A DNA stretch of 64,000 nucleotides from Leifsonia shinshuensis (GTDB taxonomy: Bacteria; Actinomycetota; Actinomycetes; Actinomycetales; Microbacteriaceae), in the NCBI RefSeq assembly GCF_013410375.1, contig NZ_JACCFL010000001.1, forward strand, positions 2,728,001 through 2,792,000, read 5' to 3'. The notes beneath the pieces are model-generated. The model was not told where the DNA came from. It did no database searches and saw only the letters and a program-made list of their open reading frames with translations. The translations under genes were made by a program, and so were the position numbers. Shown piece by piece: positions 28,229-37,042 of this stretch; the first letter of the stretch is position 1; every line of letters begins with the position of its first letter.

Positions 28229-29599
28229 TCAGCCCTCGAGGACGAAGTCCGCTCCGAGCAGCTCGAGCTTGGTGATGAACTTCTCGTACCCGCGGCTGAT
28301 GATGCCGACATTGCTGACGGTCGAGCGGCCCTCCGCCGACAGGGCGGCGATGAGGTGGCTGAACCCGCCGCGCAGGTCGGGGATCTCCACGTCGGCGCCC
28401 TTCAGTTCCACCGGGCCCATGATGACCGCGGAGTGGTTGAAGTTGCGCTGGCCGAAGCGGCAGTCGTGGCCGCCGAGGCACTCCTTGTGGACCTGGATCT
28501 TCGCGCCCATGTCGATGAGCGCGTCGGTGAAGCCGAAGCGCTGCTCGTAGACGGTCTCGTGGACGATCGACACGCCCTCGGCCTTGGTCAGCGCGACCAC
28601 GAGCGGCTGCTGCCAGTCGGTCATGAAGCCGGGGTGCACGTCGGTCTCGATCACGACGGGCTTCAGCGCGCCGCCCGGGTGGAAGAAGCGGATGCCGTCG
28701 TCGTGGATCTCGAACGCGCCGCCGACCTTGCGGAAGACGTTGAGGAAGGTCAGCATCTCCGGCTGGCGGGCGCCGCCGACGTAGATGTCGCCGTTGGTGG
28801 CCAGCGCCGCGGCGGCCCAGCTGGCGGCCTCGTTGCGGTCGAACAGCGCGGTGTGGCTGTAGCCGACCAGCTTGTCGACGCCCTCGATGCGGATCACGCG
28901 GTCGGTGTCGACCGAGATGATCGCGCCCATCTTCTGCAGGACGTTGATCAGGTCCATGATCTCGGGCTCGATCGCCGCGCCCTTGAGCTCGGTGATGCCC
29001 TCGGCGCGGACGGCCGTGAGCAGCACCTGCTCGGTGGCGCCGACGCTCGGGTACGGGAGCTCGAGCTTGGCGCCGTGCAGGCCCTCGGGGGCCGTCATCC
29101 GGATGCCGCTGGGGAGCTTGTCGACCACGGCGCCGAACTTGCGCAGCACCTCGAGGTGGTAGTCGATGGGGCGGTCGCCGATGCGGCAGCCGCCGAGGTC
29201 GGGGATGAACGCCTCGCCCAGGCGGTGCAGCAGCGGCCCGCAGAACAGGATCGGGATGCGGCTGGAGCCGGCGTGGGCGTCGATGTCGGCCATGTGCGCC
29301 GACTCGACCGCGCTCGGGTCGAGCAGGAGCTCGCCCTCCTCCGCGCCGTCGGTGACCTTGACGCCGTGGACCTCGAGGAGGCCGCGGACGACCCGGACAT
29401 CGCTGATGTTCGGGACGTTCCGCAGCACGCTCGGGCCCTCGCCCAGGATGGCGGCGACCATCGCCTTGGTGACGAAGTTCTTGGCGCCGCGCACCTCGAT
29501 GCGGCCCTTGAGGGGGATTCCGCCGTTGATCGTGATGCGGTCGGCCGTGAGGCCGACGTGTGCGCCTGCCGCCTGGGAGTCCTGAAGAAGCGAGTTCAA
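28229..29599 (-). CDS. murA: UDP-N-acetylglucosamine 1-carboxyvinyltransferase-like MurA
   Basis: 456 residues. EPSP-synthase-like fold; first committed step of peptidoglycan synthesis. The catalytic, fosfomycin-reactive Cys is present at residue 138 in GGCRIGDRP, with the substrate motif [14 protein letters not shown] at 37-50. It is somewhat longer and more divergent than canonical MurA, with a 15-residue N-terminal extension. Start codon is TTG, overlapping the leuD stop (TTGA), so translation probably depends on coupling. Confidence 0.93.
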   Translation of the reverse strand: MNSLLQDSQAAGAHVGLTADRITINGGIPLKGRIEVRGAKNFVTKAMVAAILGEGPSVLRNVPNISDVRVVRGLLEVHGVKVTDGAEEGELLLDPSAVESAHMADIDAHAGSSRIPILFCGPLLHRLGEAFIPDLGGCRIGDRPIDYHLEVLRKFGAVVDKLPSGIRMTAPEGLHGAKLELPYPSVGATEQVLLTAVRAEGITELKGAAIEPEIMDLINVLQKMGAIISVDTDRVIRIEGVDKLVGYSHTALFDRNEAASWAAAALATNGDIYVGGARQPEMLTFLNVFRKVGGAFEIHDDGIRFFHPGGALKPVVIETDVHPGFMTDWQQPLVVALTKAEGVSIVHETVYEQRFGFTDALIDMGAKIQVHKECLGGHDCRFGQRNFNHSAVIMGPVELKGADVEIPDLRGGFSHLIAALSAEGRSTVSNVGIISRGYEKFITKLELLGADFVLEG

Positions 29600-30195
29600 A
29601 TTTTCACCGGGAGTGTCTTGGGCCGCCAGCTGGCGCGAGCGGCTTCGTATTCGGAGATGCGCGCCTCGTCGCGCAGGGTCAGAGCGATGTCGTCCAACCC
29701 TTCGAGCAAACGCCAGCGAGTGTAGTCGTCGATGTCGAAAGACACCTGGACCCCACCGACGGTCGCAGTCTTGGCAACCAGGTCCACCGTCGCGGATATT
29801 CCCGGCTCGGCTTCGATGGCTGCCCAGAGCCGCTCCGCGTCCTCCTCGGTGATGATGCCGGTGAGCAGGCCCTGCTTGCCCGAGTTGCCCCGGAAGATGT
29901 CCGCGAACCGCGGGCTCAGGACGACCCGGAAGCCGTAGTCGCGCAGCGCCCAGACGGCGTGCTCGCGGGACGAGCCGGTGCCGAAGTCGGGCCCGGCGAC
30001 GAGCACGCTCGCGCCCTGGTAGGCCTCCTGGTTGAGGATGAACTCAGGATCCTTGCGCCACTCGTGGAAGAGTGCGTCGTCGAAGCCGGTCTTGGTGACC
30101 CGCTTGAGGAACACGGCGGGGATGATCTGGTCGGTGTCGACGTTGGACCGGCGGAAGGGCACGGCCACGCCGGTGACGGTCTCGAACTTCTCCAT
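29596..30195 (-). CDS. leuD: 3-isopropylmalate dehydratase small subunit
   Basis: 199 residues, typical. Swivel domain of the aconitase-like isomerase in leucine synthesis. The start [26 protein letters not shown] and the GTGSSREHA loop are diagnostic. ATG overlaps the leuC stop by one base (TGATG). Downstream murA overlaps by four bases, so the leucine genes and cell-wall genes share a transcript. Confidence 0.98.
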   Translation of the reverse strand: MEKFETVTGVAVPFRRSNVDTDQIIPAVFLKRVTKTGFDDALFHEWRKDPEFILNQEAYQGASVLVAGPDFGTGSSREHAVWALRDYGFRVVLSPRFADIFRGNSGKQGLLTGIITEEDAERLWAAIEAEPGISATVDLVAKTATVGGVQVSFDIDDYTRWRLLEGLDDIALTLRDEARISEYEAARASWRPKTLPVKI

Positions 30196-31655
30196 CAGGC
30201 GCCCACCTTCTCTCCAGCGTTGGTATCGGCTTCGTCGTGCTCCAGGTCCCACGGGCTGGACAGCGTGCCGCGGATGGCCGTGGCCGCCGCGACCAGCGGC
30301 GACACGAGGTGGGTGCGGCCGCCCTTGCCCTGCCTGCCTTCGAAGTTGCGGTTGGAGGTGGAGGCGCAGCGCTCCCCCGGCGCGAGCTGGTCGGGGTTCA
30401 TGCCGAGGCACATGGAGCAGCCTGCGAACCGCCACTCGGCGCCGAACTCCTCGACGATCTTGTCGATCCCCTCGGCCTCGGCCTCGATGCGCACGCGGGC
30501 GCTGCCGGGGACGACCATGACGCGCACGCCATCGGCCTTCTTGTGCCCCTTGATGACGGAGGCGAAGGCGCGGAGGTCCTCGATGCGGCTGTTGGTGCAG
30601 GAGCCCATGAACACCGCGTCGACGGGGATGCTCTTCATCGGCGTGCCCGGCGCCAGGTCCATGTACTCCAGCGCGCGCTCGGCGGCGGCGCGGGCGTTCG
30701 GCTCGGCGATCGCGGCCGGGTCCGGGACGGCCTCGCTCAGCGAGACGCCCTGGCCGGGGTTCGTGCCCCAGGTCACGAACGGCTCGATCTCGGCGGCGTC
30801 GAGGTAGACCTCGGCGTCGAAGACCGCGTCGTCGTCGGTCACGAGCGTGTTCCAGTAGGCGACGGCCTCGTCCCAGTCCGCGCCCTCCGGGGCGTGCGGG
30901 CGACCCTTCAGGTAGGCGTAGGTGGTCTCGTCGGGCGCGACCATGCCCGCACGGGCGCCGGCCTCGATCGACATGTTGCAGATCGTCATGCGGCCCTCCA
31001 TCGAGAGGGCGCGGATGGCGCTGCCGCGGTACTCGAGCACGTAGCCCTGGCCGCCGCCGGTGCCGATCTTCGCGATGACCGCGAGGATGATGTCCTTCGC
31101 CGTCACGCCGGGACGCAGCGTCCCCTCGACGGTGATGGCCATCGTCTTGAACGGCTTGAGCGGCAGGGTCTGCGTAGCGAGCACGTGCTCGACCTCGCTG
31201 GTGCCGATCCCGAACGCCATTGCGCCGAACGCGCCGTGCGTGGAGGTGTGCGAGTCGCCGCAGACCACGGTGATGCCGGGCATGGTGAGGCCGAGCTGCG
31301 GGCCGACGACGTGGACGATGCCCTGCTCGACGTCGCCCAGCGAGTGCAGCCGGACGCCGAACTCCTCGGCGTTGCGGCGCAGCGTCTCGATCTGGGTGCG
31401 GCTGGTGAGGTCGGCGATCGGCCGGTCGATGCCGATCGTCGGCGTGTTGTGGTCCTCGGTCGCGATGGTGAGGTCGGGGCGGCGGACCGGCCGCCCCGCC
31501 ATGCGCAGGCCGTCGAACGCCTGCGGGCTGGTCACTTCGTGGACCAGGTGGAGGTCGATGTAGATCAGGTCCGGCGTGCCGTCCTCACCCTTCACGACCA
31601 GGTGGTCTCGCCACACCTTCTCCGCCAGGGTCAGCGGACTGTGCTGCGTCGTCAT
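30195..31655 (-). CDS. leuC: 3-isopropylmalate dehydratase large subunit
   Basis: 486 residues. Holds the [4Fe-4S] cluster: Cys in [12 protein letters not shown] and the pair in [11 protein letters not shown]. Also the [22 protein letters not shown] segment. Converts 2-isopropylmalate to 3-isopropylmalate together with LeuD. ATG preceded by AAGGAG. The 114-base region upstream contains a leucine-rich leader peptide and a hairpin, suggesting control by leucine supply. Confidence 0.98.
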   Translation of the reverse strand: MTTQHSPLTLAEKVWRDHLVVKGEDGTPDLIYIDLHLVHEVTSPQAFDGLRMAGRPVRRPDLTIATEDHNTPTIGIDRPIADLTSRTQIETLRRNAEEFGVRLHSLGDVEQGIVHVVGPQLGLTMPGITVVCGDSHTSTHGAFGAMAFGIGTSEVEHVLATQTLPLKPFKTMAITVEGTLRPGVTAKDIILAVIAKIGTGGGQGYVLEYRGSAIRALSMEGRMTICNMSIEAGARAGMVAPDETTYAYLKGRPHAPEGADWDEAVAYWNTLVTDDDAVFDAEVYLDAAEIEPFVTWGTNPGQGVSLSEAVPDPAAIAEPNARAAAERALEYMDLAPGTPMKSIPVDAVFMGSCTNSRIEDLRAFASVIKGHKKADGVRVMVVPGSARVRIEAEAEGIDKIVEEFGAEWRFAGCSMCLGMNPDQLAPGERCASTSNRNFEGRQGKGGRTHLVSPLVAAATAIRGTLSSPWDLEHDEADTNAGEKVGA

Positions 31656-31701
31656 CTCGGTACTCCTTGAGCTTCGTTCACGGTTCAGCCGTCGACGGAC
31701 T

Positions 31702-31740
31702 CCGCGGCGAGGGTGGCCTGAGGATTAGGACTCGCCGCGG
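31702..31740 (-). promoter_or_regulatory. Candidate attenuator hairpin of the leuCD leader
   Basis: Segments 31702-31711 and 31731-31740 are perfectly complementary (CCGCGGCGAG with CTCGCCGCGG), separated by 19 bases. The proximal arm overlaps codons 10-13 of the leader peptide, just after the leucine run, so a ribosome stalled on those codons would mask it. A second small palindrome, CCGTCGACGG, lies downstream at 31688-31697. No U-run follows, so whether it terminates transcription or acts on translation is unknown. Confidence 0.5.
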
Positions 31741-31769
31741 CGGCTAAGGAGGAGCAGACCCGCGAACAC
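31725..31769 (-). CDS. leuL: Putative leucine leader peptide (leuL) upstream of leuC
   Basis: Reading from GTG at 31769 gives the 14-residue peptide MFAGLLLLSRRGES and TAA at 31725-31727. Codons 5-8 are CTG CTC CTC CTT, four leucines in a row. The GTG follows a TAATCT box by six bases with no ribosome-binding site, the same leaderless layout seen at many genes here. A 10-bp hairpin begins inside the last codons. Position, codon content and structure match classical leucine attenuators; this is an inference from sequence and is too short for routine gene calling. Confidence 0.7.
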   Translation of the reverse strand: MFAGLLLLSRRGES

Positions 31770-31775
31770 GGATTC

Positions 31776-31781
31776 AGATTA
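31776..31781 (-). promoter_or_regulatory. -10 box of the leuL-leuCD promoter
   Basis: Minus-strand TAATCT, six bases upstream of the leader GTG. It overlaps a GATAAT that could serve alternatively, shifted two bases. No clear -35 was recognised. Confidence 0.5.
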
Positions 31782-31849
31782 TCACCCGCCCTGGGGACAG
31801 GACGGACGGCTCGCGGCCGTCGGGCGCGCGCGGGCCGCTCGCGCGGCGG

Positions 31850-32590
31850 TCAGCTCCGGGCGGCGGCCGGACGCACCACGAGCACGGTGACGTTGTCGTG
31901 CCCGCCCGCCGCGACCGCGGCCTCCACCAGCACCCCGGCCGGATCGGCGGGGTCGCCGGCCAGGATCTCCGCGATCGTCTCGTCGCTCAGCTCGCGGGTG
32001 AGGCCGTCGGAGCAGACCAGGAAGGTCCGCGCCTGGTCCAGCGGGATCAGCAGGCTGTCGGTGTCCACGAAGTCCTCCGCGCCGAGCGCGCGGGTGATGA
32101 CGTTCCGCTCCGGGTGCACGGCCGCCTGCTCTGGCGTGATGAGGCCGGCGTCCAGGAGCTCCTGCACAGCCGAGTGGTCGGCGGTGAGCTGGGTGAGCGC
32201 GCGCTCGTCCCAGGAGTAGACGCGGGAGTCGCCGATGTTGACGACCATCCACTCCTCCGCGGCCCGCTCCGGCACCCGCACCCGCACGACGCCGGTGAGC
32301 GTGGTGCCCGCCACCGCCGCTCCGGTCTCCTCGGCGTCCGACAGCGCCCGCACGGCGGCGTTCGCCTCGTCGATCGCGGTGATGACTTCGTCCGGGGTCG
32401 GCGTCGTCCCGGCCGGGATTGTGCGGGCGAGGCTCTCGACCGCCGTCCGGCTGGCGACGTCGCCGCGCGCGTGACCGCCCATCCCGTCGGCGACGACGAA
32501 GACCGGGTCCTCCGCGAGGTAGCTGTCCTCGTTGACCTGCCGGACTGCTCCGGTGTCGCTGCGGGCGCTCACCTCGACGCGGGAAGTCAT
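31850..32590 (-). CDS. PP2C-family serine/threonine protein phosphatase
   Basis: 246 residues, a bare catalytic domain with no membrane helix. Metal-binding motifs are complete: NEDS at 20-23, ADGMGGHARGD at 34-44, SDGLTREL near 193 and GGHDNVTVLVV at the end. Related to PrpC/PstP, which oppose Hanks-type kinases, but no kinase gene is nearby. The ATG overlaps the terC stop as ATGA, so it is translationally coupled to TerC. Confidence 0.95.
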   Translation of the reverse strand: MTSRVEVSARSDTGAVRQVNEDSYLAEDPVFVVADGMGGHARGDVASRTAVESLARTIPAGTTPTPDEVITAIDEANAAVRALSDAEETGAAVAGTTLTGVVRVRVPERAAEEWMVVNIGDSRVYSWDERALTQLTADHSAVQELLDAGLITPEQAAVHPERNVITRALGAEDFVDTDSLLIPLDQARTFLVCSDGLTRELSDETIAEILAGDPADPAGVLVEAAVAAGGHDNVTVLVVRPAAARS

Positions 32591-33693
32591 GTGCGTGGGT
32601 CCTCCGGGTGGTTCTGGGCCTGGGCGGCCTCGACGGTCGTCTCGGTCCCCACCGGCTCGCGCGGCGCCCGGTCGTCCGGGGCCGCTCCGTCATCCCCGTG
32701 GATGGCGTCGCCGACGGTGGTGCCGCTCGCGTGCAGCCTCACCAGACTAGCGACGGTCGCGACCACCATCGCACCGACTATCACCGCGAGCGAGGTCCAG
32801 GTGCTGATATCGGGGGCCCATTCGATGTGCTCGCCGCCGTTGACGAACGGCAGCGTGTTCTCGTGCATGGCGTGGAAGACCAGCTTGACGCCGATGAAGG
32901 CGAGGATGAACGCGATCCCGTATTTGAGGTAGACGAGCTTCTCCAGCAGGTGGCCGAGCAGGAAGTACAGCTGGCGCAGCCCCATCAGTGCGAAGACGTT
33001 CGCCGTGAAGACGATGAACGGGCTCTGGGTGATGCCGAAGATCGCCGGGATGGAGTCGAGCGCGAAGAGCAGGTCGGTGGTGCCGAGCGCGAGGAAGACG
33101 ATGATCAGCGGCGTGAACATCCGCCGGCCGTTCACCGCGGTGCGCAGCTTGTTGCCCTCGTACTGGTCGGACACCTTCAGCCGGCGGCGCGCGAACCGGA
33201 TGAGCCGGCCGTCCTTCGTGCCCTCGTCGTCGTGGTTACCGAACGCCTGGTGGAACGCCGTCCAGAGCAGGAAGGCGCCGAACAGGTAGAAGATCCAGCT
33301 GAAGGTCGCGATGAGCCCGGCGCCGAGCACGATGAAGACGCCGCGGAAGATCAGGGCGAGGATGATGCCCACCATCAGCACCTCCTGCTGGTACTTCCTG
33401 GGCACCGCGAACCTGCTCATGATGATGACGAACACGAACAGGTTGTCGATGCTCAGGCTGTACTCGGTGAGCCAGCCGGCGAGGAACTGCCCGGCGTGCT
33501 CCGCGTCGCCGACCAGGAGCATGAGCAGCGCGAAGATCAGCGCGAGCGCGACGTAGAACGCCACCCAGAGCGCGGACTCCTTGGGGCTCGGGATGTGCGG
33601 GCGCTTGAAGACGATCAGCAGATCGAACGCGAGGATGAGCAGCAGGACGACGAAGCTGCCGACCTCGAACCAGAGTGGGAGGGCGAGTTCCAA
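32587..33693 (-). CDS. terC: TerC/Alx family integral membrane protein
   Basis: 368 residues, eight or more membrane helices. TerC core motifs include EYSLSIDNLFVFVIIMSRF and TTDLLFALDSIPAIFGITQ with paired Asp residues in membrane helices. A C-terminal cytoplasmic tail is hydrophilic and Asp/Pro-rich. Family members are implicated in Mn2+ export or metalation of exoproteins and in tellurite resistance. Start codon TTG, immediately behind a hairpin that occupies the ribosome-binding region; TTG is chosen because it gives the usual N-terminus MELALPLWFEV. Confidence 0.93.
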   Translation of the reverse strand: MELALPLWFEVGSFVVLLLILAFDLLIVFKRPHIPSPKESALWVAFYVALALIFALLMLLVGDAEHAGQFLAGWLTEYSLSIDNLFVFVIIMSRFAVPRKYQQEVLMVGIILALIFRGVFIVLGAGLIATFSWIFYLFGAFLLWTAFHQAFGNHDDEGTKDGRLIRFARRRLKVSDQYEGNKLRTAVNGRRMFTPLIIVFLALGTTDLLFALDSIPAIFGITQSPFIVFTANVFALMGLRQLYFLLGHLLEKLVYLKYGIAFILAFIGVKLVFHAMHENTLPFVNGGEHIEWAPDISTWTSLAVIVGAMVVATVASLVRLHASGTTVGDAIHGDDGAAPDDRAPREPVGTETTVEAAQAQNHPEDPRT

Positions 33694-33742
33694 CGGAGAG
33701 ACCTTTCGAAGGGCGTACGGGACGGGCCCGAAAGTCTCTCCC
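33694..33742 (-). promoter_or_regulatory. Hairpin leader directly upstream of the terC start
   Basis: Minus-strand GGAGAGACTTTC (in 33730-33741) pairs with GAAAGGTCTCTCC (33695-33707), one bulged base, loop about 22 bases. The downstream arm ends one base before the TTG start and includes the only purine-rich stretch that could act as ribosome-binding site. This is a candidate translational switch; it lacks the recognisable yybP-ykoY Mn2+ riboswitch core. Confidence 0.5.
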
Positions 33743-33874
33743 GCACATCCGTGCCGCTGCGCCCGGGTCCGATCGGACCGTGATGACGTTCACAGCGCGA
33801 GGCCGCCCGGCCTCTTCGGGATACTCCCCTTCGTGAGCACCCAGTCTACCGGGTGCGCGTGTATCGTCCGCACC

Positions 33875-34087
33875 ATGCGGCGCGAGGTGTTCGACAGCAC
33901 GGCGATCGCCTCGGCGGGCTACGACGCGGACACCGCGGTGCTGGAGATCGAGTTCGGATCCGGCGGGGTCTACCGCTACCTGCTCGTCCCGCCCCGGGTC
34001 TGGCGCGAGCTGCGCGAGGCCGAGTCGCCCGGGCGGTACTTCGCGGAGAGCGTCCGGGGGCGGTTCCCGGAAGAGTGGGTGCCGTAG
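33875..34087 (+). CDS. KTSC-domain small protein
   Basis: 70 residues. The pattern VFDSTAIASAGYDADTAVLEIEF then GVYRYLLVPPRVW and SPGRYF matches the KTSC domain (named after Lys-Thr-Ser-Cys in other members; those residues vary here). Function unknown; the domain is found alone or fused to lysyl-tRNA synthetase and RNA-related proteins. ATG follows a TATCGT box (33862-33867) by seven bases with no ribosome-binding site. Confidence 0.85.
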   Translation: MRREVFDSTAIASAGYDADTAVLEIEFGSGGVYRYLLVPPRVWRELREAESPGRYFAESVRGRFPEEWVP

Positions 34088-34109
34088 CGGGCTCTGCCGT
34101 GAATAGGGG

Positions 34110-34913
34110 TCAGCGCCGCGCGAGCAGCACCGCCTGCCGTTCGTGGACGCCGGCGACCCAGTCGTACACGGCGTCCGGGCCGAGCCGCGGGTCGCCGAGG
34201 GGGTCTCGGCCGTCGCGCAGCGCGAGGAGGTAGGCCCGGTCGAGGTCGATCCGCTCGCGGAGGCCGTCCGGCCCGGTGACCGAGCCGTGGCCGGGGACGA
34301 CGACCTCGACGCCGTCCGCGATGCCCTCCAGGAGGGTGAGCGCCGCGAGGTAGTCCTCGATCGGCTCCTCCGCGCTGTGGTCGACGAGCGGGACGAGCAC
34401 GTCGGACAGCAGGTCGCCGGCGACGAGCACGCCGCGCTCCTCGATCAGGAGGGCCGCGTGCCCGGCCGCGTGGGCGCGATGCTCGACGACGCGGGCACGG
34501 GGGCCGTCCCACGGGATCCACTCGGCGCGCTCGGGGAGGGCGGTGAGCTCGCCGAACAGCGTCAGCGGCACCCGTTCGGCGATGTCGGCCGGGATCATCG
34601 GGGCGACCCGCTCCCGCCAGGCGGCGTCCGCGAGGAACGCCTCGATGGCCGCGGCCGCGCGCGCCGTCGCGAAGCGCGGTGCGGAGCCGAAGCCGGGGTG
34701 CCAGAGGACGTGGTCCCAGTGCGGGTGCGTGGCGAAGCCGGCGGCGACCGGCTGCCCCGCTGCGCTCAGCTCCCCCGCGATCGTGGAGAGCTCTCCGTCG
34801 AGGATGCCCGGGTCGACCAGCAGCACCCCGGCGTCGCCGTCGACCACGACGGTGTTGGTCTGGCAGAACTCGCTCCGGCGGACGCGCACGCCCTCGGCGA
34901 CCGGCTTCAGCAT
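34110..34913 (-). CDS. Metallo-beta-lactamase-fold hydrolase
   Basis: 267 residues. Zinc-binding THPHWDHV at 62-69 (H63, H65, D67, H68), then HAAGHAALL, GDLLSD and VVPGHGSV provide the remaining ligands. Overall arrangement resembles the glyoxalase II/beta-lactamase-like group of small secondary-metabolite or thioester hydrolases. No signal peptide. ATG follows a minus-strand TACCGT by seven bases, consistent with a leaderless transcript. Substrate unknown. Confidence 0.9.
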   Translation of the reverse strand: MLKPVAEGVRVRRSEFCQTNTVVVDGDAGVLLVDPGILDGELSTIAGELSAAGQPVAAGFATHPHWDHVLWHPGFGSAPRFATARAAAAIEAFLADAAWRERVAPMIPADIAERVPLTLFGELTALPERAEWIPWDGPRARVVEHRAHAAGHAALLIEERGVLVAGDLLSDVLVPLVDHSAEEPIEDYLAALTLLEGIADGVEVVVPGHGSVTGPDGLRERIDLDRAYLLALRDGRDPLGDPRLGPDAVYDWVAGVHERQAVLLARR

Positions 34914-35039
34914 GGTGGCGACGGTAGCAGAGCGTTAGGCTGCCCGCTCACGGCGCTGACATTCTCGCCTGTAGCCGCCGATAGGCATGCCGGGATAGCC
35001 TCCATCAACCGGCGACGAATTTCAAAGGAGAGGTCCAGG

Positions 35040-35744
35040 ATGGCGGTCGTGATCGTGGCGATTCCGTGGCTCTTCATGAGCCTCCTGGTCGGCGCCGCTG
35101 CGTGTGTACCGCTGTACGGCGGAAACCTCCGCCGGTTTCTCCGTTCGAGCCTCTTCGTGAAGGTGGTGATGTGGATCCCGCTGTTCGTGGTGTTCGTTGC
35201 TGCGGTTGCCGGCGGGTTCACCACCGGGCTCCTCCTGGGCGTCGGGCTCGCCTCGGTCGGAGCCGTCGAGTGGTTCCGCCGTGACCGTGCACGTCGCACC
35301 TGGTGGTACCTGGCGCTCTTCGCGGCATCCTGCGCGGCGTGGCCGATCTCGACCGCGAATCTCGCCCCGGCGCTATGGATGACATACTGCCTCTCCTCGG
35401 TGTTTTCCGATGTCATGGCGTTCTTCTTCGGGAGATACCTCGGCCGTCACCGCCTCCCGGACTGGATCAACCGGGGCAAGTCCTGGGAGGGTGTCTTCGG
35501 GCAGCTGATCGGAGGGGTTCTCGGGGTGCTCCACCTCGGGATGATCTTCGGCACGGAGCCGCCCCTGCTCGCGGGCCTGGTCATCGGCGCCGCGAGCGCG
35601 GCCGGGGACCTCGTCAACAGCGTCGCCAAGCGCATCGTCGGAGTCGAGGACTGGGGCTCCACGATCCCGGGTCACGGCGGCGTGATCGACCGGTTCTGCA
35701 GTCTGAACGTCGCTCTGACGGCAGCCGTCCTGCTGCCCAGGTGA
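35040..35744 (+). CDS. Phosphatidate cytidylyltransferase-like (CdsA) membrane protein
   Basis: 234 residues with about six membrane helices. The CDP-diglyceride synthase signature is clear near 195-225: NSVAKRIVGVEDWGS followed by IPGHGGVIDR, with the Asp and Arg that bind CTP-Mg2+. It is shorter than housekeeping CdsA (260-300 residues). AAAGGAG precedes the ATG. It begins a block with two unknown membrane proteins and a PlsC-like enzyme; a second, accessory phospholipid route is a reasonable inference. Confidence 0.85.
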   Translation: MAVVIVAIPWLFMSLLVGAAACVPLYGGNLRRFLRSSLFVKVVMWIPLFVVFVAAVAGGFTTGLLLGVGLASVGAVEWFRRDRARRTWWYLALFAASCAAWPISTANLAPALWMTYCLSSVFSDVMAFFFGRYLGRHRLPDWINRGKSWEGVFGQLIGGVLGVLHLGMIFGTEPPLLAGLVIGAASAAGDLVNSVAKRIVGVEDWGSTIPGHGGVIDRFCSLNVALTAAVLLPR

Positions 35745-35766
35745 ATCGCTACCGAGGAGGCATCCG

Positions 35767-36261
35767 ATGTCAGATCCCGAAGACGAGCAGTCCCGGCCCG
35801 AGAGCCCCGCGCCCGCCTCGTCAGACGCCGCGGATGACCCGATCGCATCCCCCACGCCTGCTCCCGCGAACGCTCATCCGCTCGAATGGAAATCGAAAGA
35901 CGAATACGTCGCTGAGCGTTCGCAATCGGGCGTTTCGCGCACAGCCCGATGGTGGGGGATCGCGTTCGCGATCTTTCTTGTCACATGGATCATCGACATG
36001 TTCTTCCTCAGAGACCTGACGGCGGTAGGTGACCCCACTCTCCCGAAATTCATGCAGGGCAAGCCGATCGCGACCTTCGCACTGTTCGGCATGATCGTCT
36101 GCTACTTCGGCTATGTCGTGAGCATCTGGAAGGTGGAGGAACGGAAGGGTCGGAGCCGCACGTTGCTTGTTCTCGGCCTGATCGCGGTCGCGAACCCGAT
36201 CAGCGCGATCATCCTGCTGTGGGTGACCTTCTGCGGTTGGAGCGGGTGCTACGGGATCTGA
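35767..36261 (+). CDS. Unknown membrane protein with acidic N-terminus
   Basis: 164 residues. The first 40 are hydrophilic, Pro/Ser/Asp-rich; then three hydrophobic segments at about 61-79, 100-120 and 131-153. No family recognised. GAGGAGG lies upstream of the ATG and the gap from the CdsA-like gene is 22 bases, so the two are probably cotranscribed. Base composition here appears less GC-rich than the flanking housekeeping genes. Confidence 0.75.
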   Translation: MSDPEDEQSRPESPAPASSDAADDPIASPTPAPANAHPLEWKSKDEYVAERSQSGVSRTARWWGIAFAIFLVTWIIDMFFLRDLTAVGDPTLPKFMQGKPIATFALFGMIVCYFGYVVSIWKVEERKGRSRTLLVLGLIAVANPISAIILLWVTFCGWSGCYGI

Positions 36262-36299
36262 GTCTCGACCGCCGTGACTCGCAACCCCGCGCCACGAGT

Positions 36300-36995
36300 T
36301 CAGCTGTAGATGGCGCTCACCCGCATCAGCAGCAGCGTGAAGATGACGACGGCGCCGATGAGCAGGCGCACGTAGTTCCTGTACACGAAAGGGTGCACGA
36401 TCGGGAAGAGCGCGACTGCGACCGAGTAGCCGATCACGTAGCGCGAGAGACGAACCACGACGGCGAACCCGATGAATACGAGCGCGCTCCAGAAGCCCAT
36501 CGTGGGGGCGTGCGCGAGAAAGACCTTGTACGGAACGCCGGAGAACGGCTGGTTGACGAGGGCGAGCGTTCCCATCTTCCGGTACCACTCATCGGTCTGC
36601 GTCAGCATCCGTGGATAGACGTAAGGCACCCGCAGCAAGAGTTCATCCGGCAGCCGCCACGTCAGCGCGATGATGGTTCCGACGATCGTGCCCGCGAGGT
36701 CGTACGTGAGCAGGCTCACCTTGTGCCTCACTTTCATGAAGACGATCAGCACGAGCAGGAACTCGGGAATCACCCACCACACGAGTGCCTCGGCGAGCGC
36801 CCAGCAGAACACCAAGGCGTTCGACTCCCGGCTGACGAGGAAGAACTCCATGAACTGGTTGATGTGGGGCCGCTTGTCGCGGACCTCTCGCCGGTGGCGA
36901 AGAGCGAACACCGTGACGAAGGGCAGCGCGAAGACAGCGATCCCGCCCGCCACCACGAGCAGGTTCCATCCGAATTGTGCGATAAACGAACCCAC
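36300..36995 (-). CDS. Unknown polytopic membrane protein
   Basis: About 231 residues with five to six membrane helices. A central extramembrane segment, TDEWYRKMGTLALVNQPFSG followed by VPYKVF, is faintly like the re-entrant motif of VTT/DedA proteins (small residue, Pro and Gly between helices), but this is weak. The GTG at 36995 is preferred because a TATCGT box lies six bases upstream; another in-frame GTG lies at 37019. Divergent from the PlsC-like gene and convergent with the preceding membrane protein. Confidence 0.7.
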   Translation of the reverse strand: MGSFIAQFGWNLLVVAGGIAVFALPFVTVFALRHRREVRDKRPHINQFMEFFLVSRESNALVFCWALAEALVWWVIPEFLLVLIVFMKVRHKVSLLTYDLAGTIVGTIIALTWRLPDELLLRVPYVYPRMLTQTDEWYRKMGTLALVNQPFSGVPYKVFLAHAPTMGFWSALVFIGFAVVVRLSRYVIGYSVAVALFPIVHPFVYRNYVRLLIGAVVIFTLLLMRVSAIYS

Positions 36996-37042
36996 GGGCG
37001 CACGATAGCGTGAACCCACACCCGAAGCGGGAAGGCAGTTCG

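Noticed and set aside
33694..33800. yybP-ykoY manganese riboswitch upstream of terC
   Set aside because: The conserved core loops of that class could not be found; only a simple stem next to the start codon is visible.
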